From: Aureimonas ureilytica
GTDB lineage: Bacteria > Pseudomonadota > Alphaproteobacteria > Rhizobiales > Rhizobiaceae
Assembly (NCBI RefSeq): GCF_001475935.1
Contig: NZ_LDQA01000028.1
Location: 1-64,000 of the forward strand
Direction of reading: 5' to 3'
Length of the DNA stretch: 64,000 nucleotides
Shown here: one piece after another, positions 33,852 through 42,067 of the stretch
How the letters are laid out: each line of letters starts with the position of its first letter
How positions within the stretch are numbered: position 1 is the first letter of the stretch
Notes under the pieces: model-generated
Databases searched by the model: none
What the model was told of the DNA's origin: nothing
What the model saw: only the letters and a program-made list of their open reading frames with translations
Translations under genes and position numbers: made by a program

Positions 33852-35645
33852 TCAGACCAGCGCCTTGCCCTTGGCGTCGATCGCGTTCGCCACCGCCTCG
33901 TCGCTTGCCTCGTCGGGAAGCAGGATTTCGTTATGCGCCTTGCCGCTCGGGATCATCGGGAAGCAGTTTTCCAGATTGGCGACGCAGCAGTCGAAGATGA
34001 CGGGCCGATCGACCGCGATCATCTCGTCGATCGCCGCGTCCAGATCGCCCGCCTTCTCCGTGCGGATGCCGACGCCGCCATAGGCTTCGGCCAGCTTCAC
34101 GAAGTCCGGCATCGCCTCCGAATAGGAATTGGACAGGCGGTTGCCATGCAGCAACTGCTGCCACTGGCGGACCATGCCCATATACTGGTTGTTCAGGATG
34201 AAGACCTTGACCGGCGCGCCGTGCTGAACCGCCGTCGAGAGCTCCTGCGTCATCATCTGGATCGAGGCGTCGCCCGCGATATCGATAACCAGCGCGTCCG
34301 GATGCGCGATCTGGACGCCGACCGCCGCCGGCAGGCCATAGCCCATCGTGCCGAGGCCACCCGACGTCATCCAGCGGTTCGGCTCCTCGAAGCCGTAGAA
34401 CTGCGCGGCCCACATCTGATGCTGGCCGACCTCCGTGGTGATGAAGGTCTTGCGGTCCTTGGTCTTCTCGTAGAGGCGCTTGATCGCGTGCTGCGGCAGG
34501 ATGATGTCGCCTTCCTGGCGATAGGCCAAGCAGTTGCGCGCCTTCCAGCGGGCGATCTTGGTGTTCCATTCCTCGAGCGCGGCCGGCTCCGACTTGGCGC
34601 CGCTGTCGCGCCAGATCGAGACCATGGCCTCCAGAACATTGGCGACATCGCCGATGATCGGCAGATCGACGCGCACGTTCTTGTTGATGGAGGACGGGTC
34701 GATATCGATATGGATCTTCTTGGAGCCCGGCGAGAAGGCGTCCAACCGGCCGGTGATGCGGTCGTCGAAGCGCGCGCCGACGCAGATCATGACATCGCAC
34801 TCGTGCATCGCCAGATTGGCCTCGTAGGTGCCGTGCATGCCGAGCATGCCCAGCCACTTCTCGCCCGACGCCGGATAGGCGCCAAGGCCCATCAGCGTGG
34901 AGGTGATCGGGAAGCCGGTCAGGCCGACGATCTCGCGCAGGAGCTGCGAGGCGCGCGGGCCGGAATTGATGACGCCGCCGCCCGTGTAGAAGACCGGGCG
35001 CTTGGCCGAGCGCATCAGCTCGACCGCCGCTTGGATGCGGCCGCGCTCGGCCTCGCGCTTGGGCTGGTAGCGCTGCAGGGCGCGCGAGAGATTGGGCGGC
35101 GTGTAAGTGCCGGTCGCGAACTGGACGTCCTTCGGAATATCGACGACGACCGGGCCGGGCCGGCCGGAGGTCGCGACATGGAAGGCCTCGTGCAGGATCT
35201 CGGCCAGATCCTCGACATTCTTCACCAGCCAATTGTGCTTGGTGCAGGGGCGCGTGATGCCGACCGTGTCACACTCCTGAAAGGCGTCGGAGCCGATCAG
35301 CGTGGTCGGGACCTGACCGGTGATGCAGACCAGCGGGATGGAATCCATCAGCGCGTCCTGCAGCGGCGTGACGGCATTGGTCGCGCCCGGGCCGGAGGTG
35401 ACGAGCATGACGCCCGGCTTGCCGGTGGAGCGGGCATAGCCTTCGGCCGCGTGGCCCGCGCCCTGCTCGTGCCGAACCAGGATATGCTTGACCGCGCTCT
35501 GCTGAAACAGAACGTCGTAGATCGGAAGAACCGCGCCGCCGGGATAGCCGAACAGATGCTCGACGCCATGATCCTTCATGGCTTGAACCACCATCTGAGC
35601 GCCCGTCATCTTGCGGGTGCCCGTCTCCATCATCAAGTCGTTCAT
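33852..35645 (-). CDS. ilvI: Acetolactate synthase large subunit
   Basis: A 597-residue biosynthetic acetolactate synthase. It joins two pyruvates, or pyruvate and 2-oxobutyrate, using thiamine diphosphate, FAD and Mg2+, as the first common step to Ile, Val and Leu. GYPGGAVLPIYD and RHEQGAGH (catalytic Glu60) lie in the N-terminal Pyr domain; the thiamine/Mg motif starts at IDIAGDASIQM near residue 440 and ends near LNNQYMG. ATG 35645 is the start after the leader and terminator; the frame open to 35741 would pass through the terminator. Typical full length. Confidence 0.95.
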   Translation of the reverse strand: MNDLMMETGTRKMTGAQMVVQAMKDHGVEHLFGYPGGAVLPIYDVLFQQSAVKHILVRHEQGAGHAAEGYARSTGKPGVMLVTSGPGATNAVTPLQDALMDSIPLVCITGQVPTTLIGSDAFQECDTVGITRPCTKHNWLVKNVEDLAEILHEAFHVATSGRPGPVVVDIPKDVQFATGTYTPPNLSRALQRYQPKREAERGRIQAAVELMRSAKRPVFYTGGGVINSGPRASQLLREIVGLTGFPITSTLMGLGAYPASGEKWLGMLGMHGTYEANLAMHECDVMICVGARFDDRITGRLDAFSPGSKKIHIDIDPSSINKNVRVDLPIIGDVANVLEAMVSIWRDSGAKSEPAALEEWNTKIARWKARNCLAYRQEGDIILPQHAIKRLYEKTKDRKTFITTEVGQHQMWAAQFYGFEEPNRWMTSGGLGTMGYGLPAAVGVQIAHPDALVIDIAGDASIQMMTQELSTAVQHGAPVKVFILNNQYMGMVRQWQQLLHGNRLSNSYSEAMPDFVKLAEAYGGVGIRTEKAGDLDAAIDEMIAVDRPVIFDCCVANLENCFPMIPSGKAHNEILLPDEASDEAVANAIDAKGKALV

Positions 35646-35704
35646 GGTGCGGCCTTCGTCTTCTGGGTGCCGGTCGGCGCTAATGCTGCGAAATTTCGGG
35701 CAAT

Positions 35705-35784
35705 AAAAAAGGCCCTCCGAGGGGCCTTGGGTTGCGCACACGTGGCATCAGCCGGACGGTTTCTAAACCGTCTCGCGTGTGCGC
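35705..35784 (-). promoter_or_regulatory. ilvI attenuator (stems and terminator)
   Basis: On the minus strand, after the leader codons, an outer stem pairs 35776-35784 with 35734-35742 (GCGCACACG/CGTGTGCGC) and encloses an inner stem 35765-35772/35755-35762 (AAACCGTC type). A terminator follows: a 7-bp stem 35722-35728/35709-35715 and six T (35710-35705), 60 bases before ilvI. The layout matches amino-acid attenuation; which pairing serves as antiterminator I could not work out. Confidence 0.75.
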
Positions 35785-35816
35785 CTACTTACGAGGAGAA
35801 TGATCTTCTTCGACAT
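35763..35816 (-). CDS. Branched-chain amino acid leader peptide
   Basis: An 18-codon ORF, MSKKIILLVSRRTRETV and stop, directly upstream of the ilvI terminator. The run Ile-Ile-Leu-Leu-Val is the regulatory signature of ilv leader peptides: a shortage of any of the three charged tRNAs would stall the ribosome there and let ilvI be transcribed. Its stop codon falls in the inner hairpin. The ribosome site is weak (GAGGG about 15 bases upstream). Only 33 bases separate it from the upstream gene, so the promoter probably lies within that gene. Confidence 0.8.
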   Translation of the reverse strand: MSKKIILLVSRRTRETV

Positions 35817-35849
35817 GGTGCGAGACGTTATCCCTCGATCCCCCTCCCG

Positions 35850-36698
35850 TCAAGCGCCCGAGCGCGCCTTTCGGATCACCTCGCTCGGATCGAGATCGGG
35901 TGAGCGGATGCGCCCGTAGAGCGAGAGCAGCAGCGCGTAGGCCCCGAAGGCGACAAGCCCGAGGCCCGTGGCCGACAGGAGCAACCAGCCATAGGGCCAG
36001 GAACCGATCTCACTCAGCGCATCTTCCAGCCCCGGCGTATGATCCGGTGTCCAGCGCGAGGCCCCCGTGAAGAACAGGACGGCGATCGCCGCGAACACCA
36101 TCCCCCGCGCCGCAAGGCCGAAACGGCAGATCGCGATCATCCACCGCGCATGAGCCGGCGGCAGCGAGAGAAAGCGCAGAAAGCTGCCGTCCCAGGCCTT
36201 CTTCAGCTGCGAACCCGCCACACCCAGCATGACCAGACCGGCCGGCAGCGTGAACCAAGGCCCGAGGATCGCGCCCCAGCGGTTGAGAACATCCGATCCG
36301 CCCTGCCCACCGCCGACCGATACGCCGAACAGGAGCGAGGCGGCATAGAGCGCGAGAAACACATAGGCGAGGCCCGAAACGAACCGGCCGATGCGCACGA
36401 AAATGCCCTTGGCCCCCGTGCCATAGCCATCCGCATCGAACACGGCCTGCACGAAACGCCACAGCGCGAAGCATGGAAGGGCAACAACGAGAAGCACCAG
36501 CATCACCCCGCCGAAGGGCGAGCCGACGATCCGCGAGATCGCCTCTTCTTCGCTCAGCGTCGTGCCGCCGGCAAAGGCCGTGCGAAAGGCGAAATAGCCG
36601 ATGGTGATGAAGACGGCGGCGCGCGCGAGATAGCCGAGCCGCGCGCCCTTTTCGATGGCGTCGCGATGATCGCTGATACCGATGGGCGTGGTCGACAT
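35850..36698 (-). CDS. DUF1206 integral membrane protein
   Basis: A 282-residue protein with six hydrophobic helices arranged as three two-helix repeats, each starting near a Gly-rich RxGYxARA-type word (LGYLARAAVFITIGYFAFRTA near residue 21, RIGRFVSGLAYVFLALYA near 108, and RFGLAARGMVFAAIAVLFF near 200). This is the DUF1206 pattern; the function is unknown. ATG 36698 follows a GGGGGAG ribosome site; the much longer frame to 37322 overlaps miaA and is not coding. Its 3' end probably contains the promoter for the ilv leader. Confidence 0.8.
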   Translation of the reverse strand: MSTTPIGISDHRDAIEKGARLGYLARAAVFITIGYFAFRTAFAGGTTLSEEEAISRIVGSPFGGVMLVLLVVALPCFALWRFVQAVFDADGYGTGAKGIFVRIGRFVSGLAYVFLALYAASLLFGVSVGGGQGGSDVLNRWGAILGPWFTLPAGLVMLGVAGSQLKKAWDGSFLRFLSLPPAHARWMIAICRFGLAARGMVFAAIAVLFFTGASRWTPDHTPGLEDALSEIGSWPYGWLLLSATGLGLVAFGAYALLLSLYGRIRSPDLDPSEVIRKARSGA

Positions 36699-36769
36699 GG
36701 CGCGCTCCCCCTGCAAGCCCAACGAAACGATAGGGAATGCTGACGGTTCCAGCCCTCGGCGCGTTGCCC

Positions 36770-37699
36770 TCAAGCGAGGCCAGGTAGTCTCGCCTCCAGC
36801 GCTGCCAGCGCCTCGGCGGGGTCGGCAAAGCGCAGCCAGGTCTCGTCGAATTGGTGCCGGAACCAGGTTTCCTGCCGTTTGGCATATTGGCGCGTGCGGG
36901 TGACCGACAGGTCGCGCGCTTCGCTCTGTGTCAACTCGCCCGCGCGCAGACGGGCGAGTTCCGCAACGCCGATGGCGTTGGCCGCCAGACCCGTCGCCGC
37001 GCCCGGCCGGGCGGAGAAGGCCTCGGCCTCTTCCGCCGCGCCCTCCGCCAACATGGCGTCGAAGCGCCGGGCGATGCGCTCGCGCAGGAGCGCGCGGTCC
37101 GGCGTCAGCACGAGTTTCAGCGCCTTCGCTCCCTCCACCAACCCAGCCCCCGCGCCGCGTTGCAGCTGAGCGAGCGGCGCGCCCGTCGTCTCGAACAGTT
37201 CCAGCGCGCGCAGGATGCGCTGCGGATCGCTCGGGCGAAGGCGCGCGGCGGCCTCGGGGTCGAGCCCCGTCAACACGCGGTGCAGAGCCGTTGGCCCCTC
37301 CTGCGCCATGCGCGCGCGCCAACGCTCGCGGATGGTGGAGGGAATTTCGGGTAGATCGTCGAAGCCCCCGAGCAAAGCCTTGAAATAAAGCCCCGTGCCG
37401 CCGCAGAAGACGGGAATCTGGCCGCGCAAGCGAAGCTCCGGCAGAAGCGCTTCCACCTCGCGCAGCCAGACCCCGGCCGAATAGGGCGCGTCCGGCGGCA
37501 CATGGCCGTAGAGCCGGTGCTCGACGCCGCCCATCTCATCAACGGCCGGGCGCGCGCTCAGGATGCGCAAACCGTCATAGACCTGCATGGAATCGGCATT
37601 GACGACGGTGCCCCCGACGCGGCGCGCCACCGCCACCGCCAGCGCCGACTTGCCGCTCGCGGTCGGCCCCGCTATCAGGATCGCCTCCGGCTGTTCCAT
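36770..37699 (-). CDS. miaA: tRNA dimethylallyltransferase
   Basis: A 309-residue MiaA. It adds a dimethylallyl group to A37 of tRNAs reading UNN codons. The P-loop GPTASGKS lies at residues about 11-18; the substrate word NADSMQVYDGLRILSARP (about 35-52) and the GGTGLYFKALLGG segment near residue 107 are family hallmarks. The family end with RTRQYAKRQETWFRHQ is present. ATG 37699 gives the normal N-terminus; the open frame beyond to 38539 is antisense to serB. It is divergent from serB, with starts 18 bases apart, so the two share a promoter region. Confidence 0.94.
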   Translation of the reverse strand: MEQPEAILIAGPTASGKSALAVAVARRVGGTVVNADSMQVYDGLRILSARPAVDEMGGVEHRLYGHVPPDAPYSAGVWLREVEALLPELRLRGQIPVFCGGTGLYFKALLGGFDDLPEIPSTIRERWRARMAQEGPTALHRVLTGLDPEAAARLRPSDPQRILRALELFETTGAPLAQLQRGAGAGLVEGAKALKLVLTPDRALLRERIARRFDAMLAEGAAEEAEAFSARPGAATGLAANAIGVAELARLRAGELTQSEARDLSVTRTRQYAKRQETWFRHQFDETWLRFADPAEALAALEARLPGLA

Positions 37700-37717
37700 C
37701 GTCAGGCCCTGCTTCCC

Positions 37718-38599
37718 ATGTATGTCGTCACCCTTCTGTCGTCGCGGCAAGACCCCCGCGTTTCGCGCACCCTCGTGAATGCCGCCGCCGACGAGATCGG
37801 CGAAGCGGAGATCACTTGGCTGGAGCCTGATATCGCCTGCGATCTCGTGACATCCGAAAAGCCCTCCGCTGCCACGATCGAGCGGCTGAAGCGGCTGGCG
37901 CTGGACGAGGCTGTGGACTGCGTGGTGCAGGAGGTCGCCGGGCGGCGCAAGCGGATTCTCCTGGCCGACATGGACTCCACCATGATCCAGCAGGAATGCA
38001 TCGACGAACTCGCCGCCGCCATCGGTATCAAGGATCAGGTCGCCGCCATCACCGCGCGCGCCATGAACGGCGAGATCGCCTTCGAGCCGGCGCTGCGCGA
38101 GCGCGTCGGCCTCCTGCGCGACCTGCCGGTTTCCACAATCGGCGAGGTCATCGAGAGCCATATCACGCTGGCCCCTGGCGGGCGCGAACTCGTCGGCACG
38201 ATGAACGCTCACGGCGCGCATACCGCGCTGGTCTCGGGCGGTTTCACCGCCTTCACGTCCGTCATCGCCGGCCGGTTGGGCTTTGCGGAGAACCGCGCCA
38301 ATATCCTGAACATTGCGGATGATCGGCTGGACGGCACGGTGGCCGAGCCGATCCTCGGCGCCGAAGCCAAGGTCGAGGCCCTGCGCGCAATTTCCGCCGG
38401 GCTCGGCCTCACCCCGGCCGATGCGATCGCGGTCGGCGACGGGGCCAATGATCTGCCGATGATCCTGGCGGCCGGCACGGGCGTCGCCATCCACGCCAAG
38501 CCGAGCGTTGCGGCGCAAGCCCCCTTCCGCATCGACCATGGCGATCTCACCGCGCTTCTTTTCATCCAGGGCTACCGCGCGAGCGAATTCCGCGCCTGA
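37718..38599 (+). CDS. serB: Phosphoserine phosphatase
   Basis: A 293-residue SerB, last step of serine synthesis (phosphoserine to serine). The HAD core starts with DMDSTMIQQECIDEL (about residues 85-99), followed by SGGFTAFT and GDGANDLPM in order. An N-terminal regulatory-type domain of about 80 residues precedes it. ATG 37718 gives the expected length; the open frame from 37502 overlaps miaA. It shares a narrow divergent region with miaA and overlaps the acetyltransferase gene by one base (TGATG). Confidence 0.94.
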   Translation: MYVVTLLSSRQDPRVSRTLVNAAADEIGEAEITWLEPDIACDLVTSEKPSAATIERLKRLALDEAVDCVVQEVAGRRKRILLADMDSTMIQQECIDELAAAIGIKDQVAAITARAMNGEIAFEPALRERVGLLRDLPVSTIGEVIESHITLAPGGRELVGTMNAHGAHTALVSGGFTAFTSVIAGRLGFAENRANILNIADDRLDGTVAEPILGAEAKVEALRAISAGLGLTPADAIAVGDGANDLPMILAAGTGVAIHAKPSVAAQAPFRIDHGDLTALLFIQGYRASEFRA

Positions 38600-39159
38600 T
38601 GGACGGGCTGCGCACGGAGCGCCTGGTTCTTCGGCGTTGGATCGAAAGCGATCGGCCGGTCTTCCATCGCCTGAACAATGACCCCGCCGTCATGCGCTTC
38701 TTTCCGATGCGCATGACCGAGGCGGAGGCGGACGCGACCATGGACCGCTGGAATGCCGATCTGGAAGCGGACGGTATGGGTTTTCTGGCGGCGGTACGCC
38801 TGACGGATCGGCGCGTCGTCGGGGTGATCGGCCTGTCGCCCGTCACCGAACCCGTGTTCGATTTCGCGCCGAGCGTTCAGATCGGCTGGCGCCTTCTGCC
38901 GGAGGCGCAGGGTCAAGGCCTCGCTTCGGAAGGGGCGCGTGCCTGTCTCGCGTTCGGCTTCGATACGCTGGCGCTGCCGGAGATCGTGTCGCAATGCGTG
39001 GTGGAGAACCGCGCGTCCGAAGCGGTGATGCAGCGGATCGGCATGAGCTTCCGCCGCAGTTTCGACCATCCGCGCGTGCCGCGCAGCCACCCGCATCTCG
39101 TCCGCCACAGCCTCTACGGGCTGCGGCGAAGCGAGTGGCATATGATGACGAGCCGCTGA
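38599..39159 (+). CDS. GNAT-family N-acetyltransferase
   Basis: A 186-residue RimJ/RimL-type acetyltransferase (Acetyltransf_3). The start LRTERLVLRRW is typical, and the acetyl-CoA loop is represented by IGWRLLPEAQGQGLASEGARA (about 93-113). The ending GMSFRRSFDHP fits the group. It transfers acetyl from acetyl-CoA to an amine; the acceptor is unknown. Its ATG overlaps the serB stop, and its own stop abuts the stop of the convergent protease gene with no spacer. Confidence 0.85.
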   Translation: MDGLRTERLVLRRWIESDRPVFHRLNNDPAVMRFFPMRMTEAEADATMDRWNADLEADGMGFLAAVRLTDRRVVGVIGLSPVTEPVFDFAPSVQIGWRLLPEAQGQGLASEGARACLAFGFDTLALPEIVSQCVVENRASEAVMQRIGMSFRRSFDHPRVPRSHPHLVRHSLYGLRRSEWHMMTSR

Positions 39160-40833
39160 TCAGTCGATCGGCACCACGACGAGGCGCAGATCGCCCGCCT
39201 TGTCGGCGACGAGCAGCAACGCGTTCTTGCGCCCGTCCGCCTTGGCCTTGGCGAGCTTTTCGCGCGCCTCCTCGCCATTGGCGACCTTCTCCTGGCCGAT
39301 CTCGCGCACGGTCATGCCCGATTCCAGCCCCTTGTCAGCCGAGGCCGAGTTGGGCTCGACGGCCGAGATCACCGCGCCTTGCGCCTCGGCCGGCAGGTCG
39401 AACTGCTTGCGCGACTCGTCGCTGAGATCGGTGAAGGAGAGGCCCAGCAGTGGGCCTTCGGTCACGACGTCCTCATCGGGCGCGTCCTCGCCCTGATCGG
39501 TCTGGTTGTCGGCCGCCTCGCCGTCCTCAAGCCGGCCGAGCGTCACCTCGACCTCGACCGGCACGGCCGGCGCGTCGAGGCTTTGCTTGCGCAGGATTTC
39601 CAGCTTTACGACCTTGCCGACCGGTGATTCGGCCACCATTCGCGGCAGATCGCGCGAGGTCGCGACGGGCTTGCCGTCGAACTTGCGGATCACATCGCCG
39701 ATCTCGATCTTGCCGGTGTCGGACGGCCCCTGTGGCACGACGCCCATCACCAGCGCACCCGCCGCGCTCGGCAGGCCGAGGCTTTCGGCGATCTCCTCGC
39801 TCACCTCCTGCAGGCGCAGGCCCAGCCAGCCTCGGCGCGTTTCGCCGAAATCGCGCAGCTGCGCCACGACATTCTGCGCCAGGACGGCGGGAATGGCGAA
39901 GCCGATGCCAATGGAGCCGCCGGTCGGCGAGATGATCGCCGTGTTGATGCCGATCACGCGGCCATACATGTCGAAGAGCGGGCCACCCGAATTGCCGCGA
40001 TTGATGGCGGCGTCCGTCTGGATGAAATTGTCATAGGGGCCGGCATTGATGTTGCGCCCGCGGGCCGAAACGATGCCGACCGTCACCGATCCGCCGAGGC
40101 CGAACGGATTGCCGATCGCCATGACCCAGTCGCCGATGCGCACCTGCTCGCTGTCGCCGAAGGGCACGGCGGCGAGCGGCGCTTCCGGCTCCACCTTCAA
40201 CACGGCGATGTCGGTCTTGGTATCCACGCCGACGATCTTGGCGTCGAGCTGTTTGCCATCCGCGAAATTGACGGTGATCTCGTCCGCATCGGCGATGACG
40301 TGATTGTTGGTGACGATGATGCCCGAGGGGTCGATGACGAAGCCCGAGCCGAGCGACTGGACCTTTCGCGTCCCGTCCTTGCTGTCGCCCTGCAGAAGAT
40401 CGTCGAAGAACTTCTGAAGCGGCGATCCGTCCGGCGCGTTCAGCTTCGGCACCGCAGGCGCGGCCGGCGCGTCCTCACCATTGTTGCCATCGCCATCGCC
40501 GTCTTCGTCGTCTTCGTCATCCGCCGTGCCGCGATCGACGGTCTGAGACGTCGAGATATTGACGACCGCACCCAGAAGCCGCTCGGCGAGATCGGCGACG
40601 GAGGCCGGCCCCTGCGCGCGGGGCTGGGCGGCGTTCGGCGTCGGCGGCACGCCCGCCGCATCCGGGTTCAGCGTGCCGGCGGCCGGTGGCTGGGGCGCGA
40701 TGGGCTGGCCTTCGGATGGCGGCGCGATCACCCCTTGCGCGAAGGCCGGCAGCGGCGAGATCGCGACCGTCGAGAGAAGGACGGCGAATGCGCGAAGGCG
40801 CCGATACGGGCGGCGGGGATGTGTTGCGGTCAT
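39160..40833 (-). CDS. Do-family periplasmic serine protease
   Basis: A 557-residue DegP/HtrA-type protease and chaperone. A signal peptide runs to about residue 32 (PAFA end). A Pro/Ala-rich and acidic low-complexity linker (residues about 35-130) is longer than usual and includes an Asp/Glu/Gly run. The trypsin-like domain keeps the triad: His in NNHVIAD, Asp in TKTDIAVLKV, and Ser in NRGNSGGPLF. Two PDZ domains follow. It degrades misfolded envelope proteins. ATG 40833 gives the signal peptide; the earlier start adds nine residues. Which paralogue (DegP, DegQ, MucD) cannot be said. Confidence 0.93.
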   Translation of the reverse strand: MTATHPRRPYRRLRAFAVLLSTVAISPLPAFAQGVIAPPSEGQPIAPQPPAAGTLNPDAAGVPPTPNAAQPRAQGPASVADLAERLLGAVVNISTSQTVDRGTADDEDDEDGDGDGNNGEDAPAAPAVPKLNAPDGSPLQKFFDDLLQGDSKDGTRKVQSLGSGFVIDPSGIIVTNNHVIADADEITVNFADGKQLDAKIVGVDTKTDIAVLKVEPEAPLAAVPFGDSEQVRIGDWVMAIGNPFGLGGSVTVGIVSARGRNINAGPYDNFIQTDAAINRGNSGGPLFDMYGRVIGINTAIISPTGGSIGIGFAIPAVLAQNVVAQLRDFGETRRGWLGLRLQEVSEEIAESLGLPSAAGALVMGVVPQGPSDTGKIEIGDVIRKFDGKPVATSRDLPRMVAESPVGKVVKLEILRKQSLDAPAVPVEVEVTLGRLEDGEAADNQTDQGEDAPDEDVVTEGPLLGLSFTDLSDESRKQFDLPAEAQGAVISAVEPNSASADKGLESGMTVREIGQEKVANGEEAREKLAKAKADGRKNALLLVADKAGDLRLVVVPID

Positions 40834-41010
40834 CAAGCAATCCGGTGCCGTTGCAGCCAAACGCCCTCGCCGCGCATGGGCGAGGGATCAAAGGCCAAAG
40901 CACGCGGCATACGGGATTCGGCCGGAAACGAGTCCAGCGGATAAAAGCGACCGAATCAAGAAGGGGCGCGCGCCATCCCCCGGTCTCTGCCGGGTCCGAT
41001 GCCCAAAACG

Positions 41011-41041
41011 AAACCGCCCGCGACCTTTCGGACGCGGGCGG
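41011..41041 (-). terminator. Terminator after hflC
   Basis: CCGCCCGCG (41014-41022) and CGCGGGCGG (41033-41041), a perfect 9-bp stem; minus-strand reading continues TTTCGTTTT. It lies 18 bases past the hflC stop. Confidence 0.8.
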
Positions 41042-41059
41042 CAGGGGGAACAGACCGGA

Positions 41060-42067
41060 TCAGTTGGCCGGTGCGGCCGGGGCCGGCGGCGGCGCTGCGG
41101 GCGCGGGTGCGGCCGGTGCCGGGTTGGCCGGCGCACTCGGCGGAGGCGCCGCGTTGGTCGATGCCAGCGGCCGGGGTGGGAAATTGCCCTTCACGTCGCC
41201 CGAGTTGAAGTAACGGAAGAACTCGGTGTCGGGCGAAAGCACCATGGTCGTGCCGCCCTTGGCCATGGCCTCGCGATACGCCTGGAGCGAGCGGTAGAAT
41301 TCGAAGAATTCCGGGTTCGCCTGATAGGCATTGGCCGAGATGGTGTTGCGCTCGGCCTCGCCCTCACCCTGAAGGATGGTGGCATCGCGCCGCGCGCCGG
41401 CCACCAGTTCCGTGACCTCACGATCGACGCCGGCGCGGATCTCCCGTGCCGAAACGCGGCCACGGGCGCGCACGCGCTCGGCCTCGGCCAGACGCTCGGC
41501 CCGCATACGGGCATAGGTCTGTTGCGAGACTTCCTGCGTCAGGTCGGTGCGGCGGATGCGCACATCCACCAGATCGAGGCCCAGCGAAGCCGCGTCGGGG
41601 CGAATCTGGTCGCGAACCTCGACCATCATCTGCAGACGCTCTTCCGACAGCGCGGACTGGAAGTCCCGCAAGCCGTAGACCCGACGGATGGCCGCGTCGA
41701 AGCGCGTGCTCAGCCGCTGCTCGGCCTGGGCGATCGAGCCCGACAGGGTGCGGCGGAACACGGCCGCATCCGAGATGCGGTACACGAGGAACGCATCCAC
41801 CTGATAGAAGGCGCCGCCCGCGACCTGAACGCGCTTGTCGTTGAGGTCCAGCCGCAGAAGGCGGTTGGGCAGCATCTGGATCGTATCCGCCCCGGCGAAG
41901 CTGAACGGCATCTTGAAGTTCAGGCCGGGCTGCGTGACGACGCGCTGGATTTCACCGAAGCGCGTCACCACGGCCTGCTCGCCCTCGCGAACGATGAAGA
42001 CCGAATTCCAGAGAACGAAGAGAACAAGGGCGATCGCAATGAGAACGCCGTAGAAACGGTTGCTCAT
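41060..42067 (-). CDS. hflC: FtsH modulator HflC
   Basis: A 335-residue SPFH-domain protein. One membrane helix (about residues 5-22) is followed by the band-7 domain beginning VREGEQAVVTRFGEI, then a coiled-coil region with the usual RMRAERLAEAERVRARG. With HflK it forms the inner-membrane complex round the FtsH protease. The C-terminal 35 residues are an Ala/Pro-rich tail not usual in HflC. It starts within the last four bases of hflK (ATGA). Confidence 0.92.
   Translation of the reverse strand: MSNRFYGVLIAIALVLFVLWNSVFIVREGEQAVVTRFGEIQRVVTQPGLNFKMPFSFAGADTIQMLPNRLLRLDLNDKRVQVAGGAFYQVDAFLVYRISDAAVFRRTLSGSIAQAEQRLSTRFDAAIRRVYGLRDFQSALSEERLQMMVEVRDQIRPDAASLGLDLVDVRIRRTDLTQEVSQQTYARMRAERLAEAERVRARGRVSAREIRAGVDREVTELVAGARRDATILQGEGEAERNTISANAYQANPEFFEFYRSLQAYREAMAKGGTTMVLSPDTEFFRYFNSGDVKGNFPPRPLASTNAAPPPSAPANPAPAAPAPAAPPPAPAAPAN

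Noticed and set aside
33834-35903. A 689-codon open frame on the plus strand
   Set aside because: Antisense of ilvI; the product is rich in Arg, His and Asp and has no family words. The same applies to the open frames at 25242-27032 (plus), 49751-51196 (plus) and 55280-56707 (plus).
35850-37322. A 490-codon frame covering DUF1206 and part of miaA
   Set aside because: The first 208 codons are Arg/Gly-rich shadow of miaA; a clear ATG with ribosome site at 36698 begins the membrane protein.
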